Assembly: GCA_041398745.1 (NCBI GenBank)
Contig: JAWKUB010000009.1
Location: 248,001 to 312,000 of the forward strand
Direction: 5' to 3'
From: JACKHO01 sp041398745
Lineage (GTDB): Bacteria > Planctomycetota > Planctomycetia > Planctomycetales > Planctomycetaceae
Length of the DNA stretch: 64,000 nt
Under the pieces are notes generated by a model. It saw nothing but the letters and a program-made list of their open reading frames with translations, was not told the origin of the DNA and did not search any database. Every line of letters starts with the position of its first letter. The stretch's first letter is position 1. Position numbers and translations under genes: made by a program. Positions 35,408-43,890 of this stretch are shown here, piece after piece.

Positions 35408-35629
35408 CTACGCAAACAACAGTCGCCCCTTTGGCTTGGGGATTTCACGCCCCAGTTCGCGTGCCGTTTCAATCCACTCGTCGATGACCGTCTGGACGTT
35501 TGTGAGAGCCTCCTCGTAGTCCTTTCCATCAGCCGCGCATCCGGGAAGTTCCGGAACCTCTGCGATGACAGCCTGGTCGGCTTCGCTCCAGTACAGGATG
35601 ATTTCGTACCGTGTGCTATTCGTTGTCAT
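35408..35629 (-). CDS. hicB: HicB-family antitoxin
   Basis: 73 aa from MTTNSTRYEIILYWSEADQA; the frame upstream to 35719 belongs to noncoding DNA or the hicA remnant. The HicB partial-RNase-H-like fold is seen in IAEVPELPGCAADGKDYEEAL and the C-terminal WIETARELGREIPKPKGRL. HicB neutralises the mRNA interferase HicA and represses the operon. Here its partner survives only as a C-terminal fragment overlapping the hicB start by 14 bp, so this is probably an orphan antitoxin or a decaying locus. Confidence 0.88.
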   Translation of the reverse strand: MTTNSTRYEIILYWSEADQAVIAEVPELPGCAADGKDYEEALTNVQTVIDEWIETARELGREIPKPKGRLLFA

Positions 35630-35710
35630 TGTCGTCTCCCGCCAAGCTGTATGTGTGGATGACTGCTCGGACCTGTTTGACCTGATACGGCTTGGCCTTT
35701 GCCTGCCGCC
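35616..35710 (-). pseudogene. hicA: hicA toxin remnant (C-terminal ~28 codons)
   Basis: The frame ending at 35616 encodes AKAKPYQVKQVRAVIHTYSL then AGDDNDNE, the conserved C-terminus of HicA-type toxins that pair with this HicB type. The catalytic His region and N-terminal dsRBD-like core are absent; upstream sequence is unrelated and carries a family-4 palindrome at 35751. The 14-bp overlap with hicB is the original operon junction. Confidence 0.7.
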
Positions 35711-35750
35711 GGGTGCCAATGGCGGGCCGATTTGATGAGGTCACCAAAAG

Positions 35751-35775
35751 TGTGCCACTGGCATTTTGCCAGTGC
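35751..35775 (-). repeat. Palindromic repeat family 4, copy 2
   Basis: GTGTGC-CACTGGCA-TTT-TGCCAGTG on the plus strand, the reverse orientation of the 35344 copy. It lies next to the point where hicA is truncated. Confidence 0.75.
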
Positions 35776-35846
35776 CGCTGCGTCTTCCATGCAGGTTTTG
35801 GTTGAATGGAATTGCCGAACAGCAAACACACTGGTCGAGGTCAAAA

Positions 35847-35871
35847 CACGGACAGGAATGTCCGTGCCACC
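35847..35871 (+). repeat. Palindromic repeat family 1 copy with paired stem change
   Basis: CACGGACA-GGAA-TGTCCGTG then CCACC: both arms changed relative to CACAGACA/TGTCTGTG so that pairing is kept. Confidence 0.85.
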
Positions 35872-35891
35872 GTGGAATGCTGCGCCGACTT

Positions 35892-37127
35892 CTACCCCTT
35901 CGCCTTCAAGCACATCAGCTTGTGGAATGTCCGGAAATAGACGCGGCCGTTGGCGACGGCAGGGGTCGAGTAGGAGGATTCTCCCAACGAGCTTTTGCCG
36001 AGCAGTTTGTATTCGGGGCTGGCCTGAACGACGACGACGTCTCCGTCTTCGGAAATGCAGAACAGGCGGCCGTCGATGAGGACGGGGGAGCCGCTGAAGT
36101 TGCCGCCGACCCGTTGACGCCAGACGTTTTCGCCGAGGTCGCCAGCCAAATCGACGCAACAGACAATGCCGTCGTCGTTCCAGAGGTACATGTAATGTCC
36201 GTCAATGACAGGCGTCGGAACGTATGGGATGTTCGTCTCGCGGGTCCCTTTGATGTGTGTCTGAGAAACGTCGCCTTCGCCGGTGGGATCGACCGCCACC
36301 ATGATGACGCCACGTCCACCCTGACCGCACACGCCAATGACGCGACCATCTTCGGTGGCCATGGGGGAAGCGACGGTTCGCTGTGGCAATTCGCCAGACG
36401 CCCAAATTTGCTTACCGGTTTCAGGATCAATTCCGGCCAGACCGACACCACCGCTCAGGGCAATGATTTGGTCTTTCCCCTTGACGTTCATAATCATGGC
36501 TGTGGCATAGGACGTTTTGATGAACCGGCGGTCTGACTTCCAGATTTCTTTGCCGCTTTCCACTTCAAACGCCACAAGAGCACTGGGGCCCCACTGGTCG
36601 TTAGGGACAATAACCATCCCTTCGTAAATGATGGGGGAAACGCCCTGGCCGTGCTGGCTGTTAAACGAGCCGAGGTCTTGCGTCCAGAGTTGCTCCCCTT
36701 TGAAGGTATAAGCGGTAACGCGGTAATGTTCTTCATCAGCGAAGGCGACGACGACGTGTTCCCCATCGACCGCGGGAGTGCCCGAGGCGTAGCTGTTTTT
36801 CTTGTGCAAATGGTTGGCGCCGAACTGCTGAGAGACTTTCCAGCGTTCCTTGCCTGTGTTGGCGTCGAGGCACAACAGCATCCGTTCGCCGGTTTCGCTA
36901 CCTGTCGTCACGAACAAATTGTCACCCCAAATGACGGGGGACGAGTGTCCTTTGCCAGGCAGGTCGATGGACCATTCCAAATCGTCTGCTTTGAACTCGG
37001 ACGGAATCCCTTTTTGCGCGCTGTGTCCGCTGCCGTTGGGGCCACGGAAACGAGGCCAATTCTCTTCGGCATTCACAACAACTTGAGCAGCAATGACGAA
37101 CAGTACAATTTGCGTGAACGTACGCAT
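35892..37127 (-). CDS. Secreted PQQ-like beta-propeller protein
   Basis: Start at MRTFTQIVLFVIAAQVVVNA (37127), a signal peptide. 411 aa. It opens with the planctomycete hallmark NWPRFRGPNGSG and contains repeated propeller blades with A-x-D-x-x-TGKE-x-W motifs (CLDANTGKERWKV, AFEVESGKEIWKS, GIDPETGKQIWAS, CVDLAGDLGENVW). Such proteins fold as 7- or 8-bladed propellers; most planctomycete copies probably do not bind PQQ. Periplasmic, function unknown. Downstream lies a repeat and the hicAB remnant. Confidence 0.9.
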   Translation of the reverse strand: MRTFTQIVLFVIAAQVVVNAEENWPRFRGPNGSGHSAQKGIPSEFKADDLEWSIDLPGKGHSSPVIWGDNLFVTTGSETGERMLLCLDANTGKERWKVSQQFGANHLHKKNSYASGTPAVDGEHVVVAFADEEHYRVTAYTFKGEQLWTQDLGSFNSQHGQGVSPIIYEGMVIVPNDQWGPSALVAFEVESGKEIWKSDRRFIKTSYATAMIMNVKGKDQIIALSGGVGLAGIDPETGKQIWASGELPQRTVASPMATEDGRVIGVCGQGGRGVIMVAVDPTGEGDVSQTHIKGTRETNIPYVPTPVIDGHYMYLWNDDGIVCCVDLAGDLGENVWRQRVGGNFSGSPVLIDGRLFCISEDGDVVVVQASPEYKLLGKSSLGESSYSTPAVANGRVYFRTFHKLMCLKAKG

Positions 37128-37412
37128 GAACTCTCTCACAAACTTGCGGGGGTGATAATGCTTCCTGATTCGTAGAGAATCGCAGTTCGTGAGGAAAACT
37201 GCAACTAAACGTTGAGGGTCGAGGCGTTTAGGGTCGAAGTTTGAAATGGTCGAGTGTGGCTGCACCACGGTTGAGATGGTGGGCCTTGTTGACGAATGGC
37301 GGTCGTGAAGGCCTGCGGTTCACGAGAATGACAGCCCCGCTGGTGAGACTGCGTCTCCTGTCTTGACTATTGCAGTACCGTTGGGCGAATCACCTCCGCG
37401 ATGAACTGCTTT

Positions 37413-37478
37413 CACAGACAAGAATGTCTATGCCACCGGATCTTTTTGTGTTTCACAGACAGGAATGACTGAGCCACC
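37413..37478 (+). repeat. Two tandem family-1 palindromes
   Basis: Copies at 37413-37437 (CACAGACA-AGAA-TGTCTATG then CCACC) and 37454-37478 (CACAGACA-GGAA-TGACTGAG then CCACC), 41 bp apart in the same orientation. They occupy the 37128-37502 gap, which shows no gene. Confidence 0.85.
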
Positions 37479-37502
37479 GGATATTTTTCAGTGGATGGCC
37501 GA

Positions 37503-39278
37503 CTACCAGAATTTGAATGGCATTGGGCCGGGCGCTGGCTGCGGTGAGCCGAAGATTAGAGAAGCGTCGGACGAGAATTCCGAAGCCGAGACCTGCTCTG
37601 GCGCGAGAGTTGAGAGCGGTTTGACTTCGCTGGAGCCGGACTCCCACAGCATGAGTTGTTGGTTTTGATCGGCCAGGAAGACATTTTCATTGTCAGAGAA
37701 CTCGGCGCTGACGATGGTCGCACGTTCAATGAACCGCGACTCCAATTCTTTGAATGAATTGGCGTCGAGCAGCACGATGCGGGAGCCATGCACCATTCCC
37801 TGCCTGCGGTCTTCGACGACGACAATGCGTTTTCCATCTGGCGAAAAGCGGACTGACTTTACCGGAGCATCTCCTCCGGACCACGACGAGCTTACAAGGC
37901 CGGTTTGCAAATCCCAGACAAAGACAATTCCATCTTCTCCACCACTCACCGCACGGCGTCCTTCATGATCGACATCAATGGTGAGCACGGCCCCCAAATG
38001 CTGTCCCACCAGCAGTGCTGGCTCCGCCGTTGCCAAACGCCAGACGCGCACGGTGCCATCGACTTCCCCGGCGATGAACTGGTCTGCATTGGGAAGAAAT
38101 GCTGAACAATTTACCTCCTGCCCTGTCAACGGCCTTGCAGCTCCATTCGTCAGATTCTGAATCGTCAGGAGGTTCGATGTGTCGGCGATGAGTCGATATT
38201 TTCCACTGGGACTGTCAACGACAGCTCGATTCCGAACTGGTTTCAGGTTCCACCACCGGCTTGCACGTTCAGTTTCAGTTTTCGCGGACGTTGCACCACG
38301 GTCTTGCGTTTCGCGGCCTGCCAGCTGGTTTGCTCTGATGTCGAGCGATGCTGGTGAGACGAGCAGTGACATCACGAAAGCAACCGCAACAGCACTCAGG
38401 CTCAACGCCAGCGAGGGCGGCGCCGCGGGAAGGGCTTTGCCCGTCATGATTTGACGAAACCTGGCGTCGATGGAAATGTCTGAACCGGGGGACAGTAAGT
38501 GCAGCCAGCGACACACTTCTGAGCCACCTTCCGCTTTTTGCTCTCCAGCCAACTGAAGGATGGAAAGAATACCTTCGGCATAACGCCGGGGTTGCGCTCC
38601 AAATCGATGCACAACCCAGGAGTCGCAGCAGTCTTCCTCCGCCAGTTCAATTTGACGTGCCGCGTACCAAACGATTGGACACCACCAGAATAGAATTTGC
38701 GATACGGTTTCCAGCAGTCGCACCCAGTGGTCGCCACGTGAGTAGTGTCGCAATTCGTGGGCGAGAAGTGCATCACGCGATTCCGGGTCGATAGAACTCC
38801 AAACCTTTCTTGGGAAGAGAATAACGACCGACCCCGGCAAGCCAAACAGGGTGGGAGAACAGTGATCGCACAACACCAAAGGTGGACAGAACGCCAAGCC
38901 AATTCGCCGGGCGATCATCATGGCTACACGTTGAGCGTCTGCGTTTGTCGCATGGGCCGCGCCGCGAAGTGAGAAACACATATGGGTGAACGCCGCGACT
39001 CGATGCAGCAACATCAAGAAACTTCCCACAATCCACACGCAGAGCAGGCCACTCACTACGGTTTGCCAGACCGGGGCGGCAACCAACTTCGTCAGAATAC
39101 CAGCAACGGGGGCCACTAGCGAAACGGGAATGGGAGGGGTGACCAGTTTCACCAGGACCAACACCCACAGCGCATGTCGCCATGGTTGGGAAAGTCCACG
39201 TTTCGAGAGCCCCCAAGCTACGCACCCCAAGAGAAATGCCACACACGCATTGAGCAACAATGTGGCAATCCAAACCAT
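37503..39278 (-). CDS. BlaR1-type M56 metallopeptidase with C-terminal WD40 propeller
   Basis: 591 aa. The N-terminal ~100 residues hold three hydrophobic helices; the M56 zinc-peptidase motif HELRH is at residues 174-178, followed by a helix (WWCPIVWYAARQIELAEEDCCD) with the third-ligand Glu region. A last helix lies at ~280-297 (LALSLSAVAVAFVMSLLV). Beyond it, ~330-591 forms WD40-like repeats (GTVRVWRLATAEP, GRRAVSGGEDGIVFVWDLQTG, VKSVRFSPDGKRIVVV). In BlaR1/MecR1 this outer position is a penicillin-binding sensor; here a propeller replaces it. It lies downstream of its blaI regulator. Confidence 0.92.
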   Translation of the reverse strand: MVWIATLLLNACVAFLLGCVAWGLSKRGLSQPWRHALWVLVLVKLVTPPIPVSLVAPVAGILTKLVAAPVWQTVVSGLLCVWIVGSFLMLLHRVAAFTHMCFSLRGAAHATNADAQRVAMMIARRIGLAFCPPLVLCDHCSPTLFGLPGSVVILFPRKVWSSIDPESRDALLAHELRHYSRGDHWVRLLETVSQILFWWCPIVWYAARQIELAEEDCCDSWVVHRFGAQPRRYAEGILSILQLAGEQKAEGGSEVCRWLHLLSPGSDISIDARFRQIMTGKALPAAPPSLALSLSAVAVAFVMSLLVSPASLDIRANQLAGRETQDRGATSAKTETERASRWWNLKPVRNRAVVDSPSGKYRLIADTSNLLTIQNLTNGAARPLTGQEVNCSAFLPNADQFIAGEVDGTVRVWRLATAEPALLVGQHLGAVLTIDVDHEGRRAVSGGEDGIVFVWDLQTGLVSSSWSGGDAPVKSVRFSPDGKRIVVVEDRRQGMVHGSRIVLLDANSFKELESRFIERATIVSAEFSDNENVFLADQNQQLMLWESGSSEVKPLSTLAPEQVSASEFSSDASLIFGSPQPAPGPMPFKFW

Positions 39279-39507
39279 GCGGCGAATTCCGCGATTGGGG
39301 GTAGGGAACGATTTGACCTCAGCTTCGCATCAGCATTACCGGTTGGGGGGAATTACCGATTCGAAACGAAGTGACTCCAAAGATTCAATTCATGCGTAAG
39401 TAGTACGAAATCCTGAGCGAGAAATTAGAAAAATCCCCCCAGTTTCTTGAGAATTTACCACTTCGTTACACAGTCACAGAGCAGCGAATACCGCAAAAAC
39501 GTTGCCG

Positions 39508-39906
39508 CTATTCGGCCGCTTCTGGTGCTGATTCGAAAGAATCCAGCAAATTCCGCAGCCGATCGACTTCGTCGCTCGTGACATTTCCCGTTTTGACGAG
39601 GTTCGTCAGCAACGGTGAGAGCGAACCGCCGCAAAGTGCATCGGCAGTGTTCTGAAGCCGGCGAACAATGAGTTCGTCGCGTTCAATGCCAGGCTCAAAA
39701 ACGTGCGGCCAGCCGGAACGGTCGCGGACGACGCAATCCTTGCTTTCCAGCCGTTTCAGCAGCTTTTGAACGGTCGCGAGGTCGGAGGTCGTTCCTGTGG
39801 GGTACAATCGCCCGACCAAATCACGGACGGTTGCACGCTTCTTTTCCCACAATACCTGCAGGATTGCGAGTTCAGCGTCTGTTACGTCTTGTGCCTTTCT
39901 CGGCAT
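39508..39906 (-). CDS. blaI: BlaI/MecI/CopY-family transcriptional repressor
   Basis: 132 aa from MPRKAQDVTDAELAILQVLWEKK (39906). Winged helix-turn-helix (residues ~8-80, ATVRDLVGRLYPTGTTSDLATVQKLLKRLESKDCV) and a C-terminal dimerisation helix bundle. BlaI repressors are cleaved after activation of the partner M56 peptidase; that gene follows 229 bp downstream on the same strand. The regulated target is probably the operon itself and perhaps others; beta-lactam sensing is not implied because the partner lacks the penicillin-binding domain. Confidence 0.93.
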   Translation of the reverse strand: MPRKAQDVTDAELAILQVLWEKKRATVRDLVGRLYPTGTTSDLATVQKLLKRLESKDCVVRDRSGWPHVFEPGIERDELIVRRLQNTADALCGGSLSPLLTNLVKTGNVTSDEVDRLRNLLDSFESAPEAAE

Positions 39907-40085
39907 GGCTTCCCCACCTCTGTTTCTGATTCGTCGAGCCAGTCCACAACGCACTGTCGCTGTGTCTCGGATTTATTAGCCCATTGTTATCAATCAATGC
40001 CAACTTGTAAAGACGTAGTGTCTCACAAACGTCAGGGAGTCGATCACATCGACCATTTTGGAAAGCAAGAACCGATCTACCCACC

Positions 40086-40137
40086 AAAAAAGCGAATCGG
40101 GAGTAGTCCGCCCCAGGGGCGCGGACTACTCCCGATT
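40086..40137 (-). terminator. Long hairpin terminator
   Basis: 17-bp perfect arms at 40095-40111 (AATCGGGAGTAGTCCGC) and 40121-40137, with an inner GCCCC-A-GGGGC; followed on the minus strand by CGCTTTTTTGG. It ends the secretin-lipoprotein unit and lies in the 39907-40349 gap upstream of blaI. Confidence 0.85.
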
Positions 40138-40300
40138 TCACTCAGGTGCATCAAACGAATTCCGTGATGTTGACCCTGTTGCTTCTGGTCAGTGCAACAT
40201 CAAGCAATCAAGTACCTGGCTGGGAGGAAGGGCTTGCCAGTGACATTTGGGACGCGTTCTGAATTCTGTAAGGCAGGGAAGCTCTTCGAAGCCCTTAATT

Positions 40301-40325
40301 CACAGAAAAGAATGTCTGCCCCACC
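40301..40325 (+). repeat. Degenerate palindromic repeat family 1 copy
   Basis: CACAGAAA-AGAA-TGTCTGCC then CCACC; the stem is partly decayed. Confidence 0.65.
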
Positions 40326-40349
40326 TGGCAATTCTGCGTAGATGGACTA

Positions 40350-41105
40350 CTAGAAGCCACCACCACCGCCGCCGCCAAATCCACCCCCACCAAAGTTTCC
40401 GCCGTTGCTGTTATTATTGTTGTTGTTACCGCCACTGAACACGTGCTGGTAGTACATTCGCTCAGAACGTGTTGCGGTGTATCCAGGACCGTACGGCGTT
40501 GCCACGACAGTCCGTTGCTGGGCATCGATGTTCCCCAAGTCGGTGAGTACCTGAGCGACAAGGTTTCTACGAACGGTGTCCAGTTCGGGATCGGCGTTAT
40601 TCCAAGTCCGTTCCACAATGACCGGGAATGGAGCACTCCGCATGCGGGCGGCGATTTCCAGAACTTTGTCGCGACCATCTGGAGTCAGCTGAGCGGTCTG
40701 CCCAATGAAGTCGTGCTGATTGATAATGAAGTCAACGGCTTCAGCGTTCGTCTGCATGACTTGATCGTGGGCGCGAACTGTGCTCCCCAGAGGCAATGTC
40801 TCTGGAATGGCGTTCGACTTTCTCCACGCCCAGCCAAACAGGGCGAAGTCCAGATCAGACCAAAGTCGGCTACCGCGACCACAGCCGAAGCCACCGCATC
40901 GCAGAATTCCACGCTGGCCACATGTGCCGCAACTGGACTGGCAGTCGGTGCCACAAGTGCCAGATTCACAGACACCCGTTTCACACGTCGGGCGCGCGAG
41001 TGGGCCTGGGAATCCTGTCCAGCAACCGGTGGAGCAGCATCCCGTGACGGATACCACCAACGTGAGAGCGATTGCCAGTTTTGTTACGTTCCGAAAAATG
41101 GACAT
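40350..41105 (-). CDS. OmpA-like lipoprotein with Gly/Asn-rich tail
   Basis: Start at MSIFRNVTKLAIALTLVVSVTGC (41105), a lipoprotein signal with lipobox VTGC. A Cys-rich spacer (~25-70), then residues ~125-215 (LTPDGRDKVLEIAARM, VIVERTWNNADPELDTVRRNLVAQVLTDLG) match the pattern of an OmpA/peptidoglycan-binding-like domain. The tail is GGNNNNNNSNGGNFGGGGFG. It is co-oriented with and 130 bp downstream of the secretin gene, so it may anchor or stabilise that pore at the wall. Confidence 0.8.
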   Translation of the reverse strand: MSIFRNVTKLAIALTLVVSVTGCCSTGCWTGFPGPLARPTCETGVCESGTCGTDCQSSCGTCGQRGILRCGGFGCGRGSRLWSDLDFALFGWAWRKSNAIPETLPLGSTVRAHDQVMQTNAEAVDFIINQHDFIGQTAQLTPDGRDKVLEIAARMRSAPFPVIVERTWNNADPELDTVRRNLVAQVLTDLGNIDAQQRTVVATPYGPGYTATRSERMYYQHVFSGGNNNNNNSNGGNFGGGGFGGGGGGGF

Positions 41106-41235
41106 CGTTTGTCCCCTCCACTCGGTTACAACCGAGAGCATGGTGCTTTGCCGATGATTGAAGTCTTCCAGGAGTGGCGAAAACTTCGCCACAATTCAGT
41201 CTAAAATTTGCCAGTAATTCCCGACGGCCGATCAA

Positions 41236-43197
41236 TTAACGGCGATAGGTGGAACCTGCTGGTGAGTTTGTCGGATACGCGCCCGAAGTCCGCTGAATGG
41301 TTGGATTCATGGGGACACGTTGTTGCCCCAATCCATTGGGATACGCTGGCGTCGGGGTTGGACCGGGTTGGCCGTAGTATTGTTGCGGCATCATTTGGAT
41401 TGGACCGCCGCCGTTGGGATATTGTTGGTTATCCTGTGGATAGGTCATGCCATCGCCATAACGTCCCGGTTGAATGGGGCCACCTTGTGGTGCGGGGTTG
41501 AAGAAGTTGTAACCAACGTCTTCACCAACTCCCTGACCATTGCCATATGGCAACAGCTGGTAGTGTCCCAGGTCGGGGTTCCCTTCGATTCGGTTGTTGC
41601 GGTAGAAGTCGATGTCGTCCGGATGCGTGGCATACCAGCCTGGCAATGGTGGAACTTGATCGGGATCCATGGCACGAACGATTTCAGGCGTCACAATGAT
41701 CAACAATTCTGACTCATCCTCAGTCGCCCGCTTCGAGTTGAAGACGTACTGACCGACGATGGGGATTTCACCGAGGAATGGAATCCGCACGTTTTCCGCG
41801 TTCTCCTGACGGGAGAACAAACCGCCAAGCACAATGGTCTGACCCTCACGCATTTCAACGAACGTCTGCACACGACGCACGTTGGTGCCTGGGATTCCGT
41901 TGACACTGTTGCTGCCGTTGACTGAACTGAGTTCAGGTACAATTTGCATCCGAATGAGGTCGTCGTCAACAACTGTGGGGGTCACAATGACTGAGGTACC
42001 AAAACCTCGGAAACTCGTCTGCTGTCCACCGACTCCACCAATTCCAACAATGGTCGGTACAGCAAACTCACCACCAGCAATGAAGGACGCCGAGTGGCCA
42101 GCCAGCACACTGAGGCGTGTATCTTCCAGAACTCGTACGCTTCCGTTTGAAGCCAGAGCGTCGATGACGACCGAGAAGTCTCCGGCATCAAAGATTCCGG
42201 TCAGCACTGGGTTCGCAGCGAATCCGGCGGCCTGACTCAGCACGACCTGACCGTTATTGATGGCCGCATTCCAGTCAACGCCCAAGCGGCGAAGTTGCGA
42301 GCGATTGATTTCTGCCATCCGCACTCGGATGTTAATGGTGAATTCACCAGGAACTTCCAACTCATCCACGATAATGCTGTTGAGCAGGTTGTTGAACCCG
42401 TTGTTATTTCCGTTGGCGAGGTCATCGCCTCCTCCATAGCCACCAGCGCCACCACCGTATCCGGCTCCGTAGCCATTGGCACCGTTGCCATACAGTCCCC
42501 CGGTGAAGCGTTCCTGAGCGATGACTTCGGTACGAACCACCTGCATGATGCGGGCGGCTTCTTGAGGGTCCCGAGCCTGCCCACGAACGATGATTTTGCG
42601 GGTCAACGGAATCAGATACACCTTGCTATTGGGGTACAGCAGGGCCAGCTTGCGTTCAATGCGTCCGTAGTCCAGCCGACGCTGGTTCTCGAGGCTAGGA
42701 TCGCGAACGACCGAAACCGAGTACATGAGCGGGGCTTCTTGATCTTCAAACCACAGCCACAGATCAGTTGTGCCCAGTCCCAGGCCTAACAGAGAAAGCT
42801 CTGTTTCGGAGAACTGAACGACGTCAATGACTGAGGGGTCAGACCAAGCCATGCGACGCACCTTGTGCTTCGTGATGACAAGTTGGCTGCGATGATGCAC
42901 CACTTCCAGTTTTTGATCCGAACGAAGCATCGCCTGGATACGTGGATCGAGAGGCGGCTCGGGATCATCAAATGAGAGCTGCGGCGAAGTAATCGCACTC
43001 GGTCCGTTGGGCTGTTGCGCTCCACCATAGCCAGGCGGCGTGTAAGGGCCGACCCGTGGTGCCATCTCCTGCCCAATGGAAGGCGATGAGAGTACGAGCA
43101 GCCCGAGCAGTGCCCAGCAACTGCATTTCCAGCTGGCGCCCGGCTTGTGGTGTTCGCCGGTCGTCCTTGACGTAACTTTGAAAGATATGGTCGACAT
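41236..43197 (-). CDS. Type II/III secretion system secretin (CpaC/RcpA-like)
   Basis: 653 aa with a signal peptide (SCWALLGLLVLSSPSIGQ) and an AGGAG Shine-Dalgarno 9 nt before ATG. Residues ~95-235 hold a pilus-assembly N-terminal domain (HHRSQLVITKHKVRRMAWSD, LLGLGLGTTDLWLWFEDQ) and a BON/N1-like segment; ~265-470 is the secretin pore, with VRMAEINRSQLRRLGVDWN, AGGEFAVPTIV, FGTSVIVTPTVVDDDLIRMQIVPELS, and VQTFVEMREGQTIVLGGL. The C-terminal ~170 residues are Pro/Gln/Gly-rich. An outer-membrane ring for pilus or secretion; no tad genes adjoin. Confidence 0.92.
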   Translation of the reverse strand: MSTISFKVTSRTTGEHHKPGASWKCSCWALLGLLVLSSPSIGQEMAPRVGPYTPPGYGGAQQPNGPSAITSPQLSFDDPEPPLDPRIQAMLRSDQKLEVVHHRSQLVITKHKVRRMAWSDPSVIDVVQFSETELSLLGLGLGTTDLWLWFEDQEAPLMYSVSVVRDPSLENQRRLDYGRIERKLALLYPNSKVYLIPLTRKIIVRGQARDPQEAARIMQVVRTEVIAQERFTGGLYGNGANGYGAGYGGGAGGYGGGDDLANGNNNGFNNLLNSIIVDELEVPGEFTINIRVRMAEINRSQLRRLGVDWNAAINNGQVVLSQAAGFAANPVLTGIFDAGDFSVVIDALASNGSVRVLEDTRLSVLAGHSASFIAGGEFAVPTIVGIGGVGGQQTSFRGFGTSVIVTPTVVDDDLIRMQIVPELSSVNGSNSVNGIPGTNVRRVQTFVEMREGQTIVLGGLFSRQENAENVRIPFLGEIPIVGQYVFNSKRATEDESELLIIVTPEIVRAMDPDQVPPLPGWYATHPDDIDFYRNNRIEGNPDLGHYQLLPYGNGQGVGEDVGYNFFNPAPQGGPIQPGRYGDGMTYPQDNQQYPNGGGPIQMMPQQYYGQPGPTPTPAYPNGLGQQRVPMNPTIQRTSGAYPTNSPAGSTYRR

Positions 43198-43500
43198 CCG
43201 ATGTCGCTCCTATACCGATTGGAGGTAAACCTCCGAGTGCACCTGGTCCCGTGCTTGTTCCATTCACACGGGTATCATGTTCGCAATGAGGATTCACCTC
43301 GCAATGAGCGCGGCGAGTTCATTTGCACTCAGTTCATCGGCGGCCATATCTCGCACGATTCAACAGATTCAACGTGCAAAACCGCAAAGGAAGAGGATTC
43401 AGGTAATCTCAGTAATGCGGAAAGAATGAGAAGCGGAAGGGGGATAAAGAGTATCCGTTGCACGGCATTTACCGGTTGGATTGACATTGCGGCTCGGCGC

Positions 43501-43527
43501 ATAAAAAAAGGGAGACCAAAGTCTCCC
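43501..43527 (-). terminator. Rho-independent terminator of the ribosomal protein operon
   Basis: GGGAGAC-CAAA-GTCTCCC (43510-43527), followed on the minus strand by TTTTTTTAT. Confidence 0.92.
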
Positions 43528-43564
43528 TAAACCGCAAAGTTTGACAGCGAAGCCCCGCCAAAGC

Positions 43565-43819
43565 TTAGTTGGCTTCTCCTGGAACGACATTGATCCGGCG
43601 ACCTCCGCGATCAAACGCAACGTTTCCATCGACAAGAGCGAACAACGTGTAGTCGCGCCCCATACCAACGTTCTTGCCGGGGTGCCATTTGGTTCCACAC
43701 TGCCGTACCAGGATGTTCCCGGCAATAACAGCTTCACCACCGAACTTCTTTACACCACGATGCTGAGGATTCGAATCACGACCGTTGCGTGACGAACCTT
43801 GTCCCTTTTTATGTGCCAT
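43565..43819 (-). CDS. rpmA: 50S ribosomal protein L27
   Basis: 84 aa from MAHKKGQGSSRNGRDSNPQHRGVK (43819). The N-terminus reaches the peptidyl-transferase centre; GNILVRQCGTKWHPGKNVGMGRDYTLFAL is the conserved core. No cleavable N-terminal extension of the Firmicutes type. Here it follows rplM and rpsI rather than rplU, the more common partner. Confidence 0.96.
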   Translation of the reverse strand: MAHKKGQGSSRNGRDSNPQHRGVKKFGGEAVIAGNILVRQCGTKWHPGKNVGMGRDYTLFALVDGNVAFDRGGRRINVVPGEAN

Positions 43820-43890
43820 GACGGCCACTCCTCCATACTGCACTGCTCACTACCGGGGCGAGCAGGCACCTAAGTGTTCAAATGAGTGAA

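Noticed and set aside
37128..37268. Upstream extension of the PQQ-like gene
   Set aside because: It lacks coding character and would bury the clear signal peptide starting at 37127.
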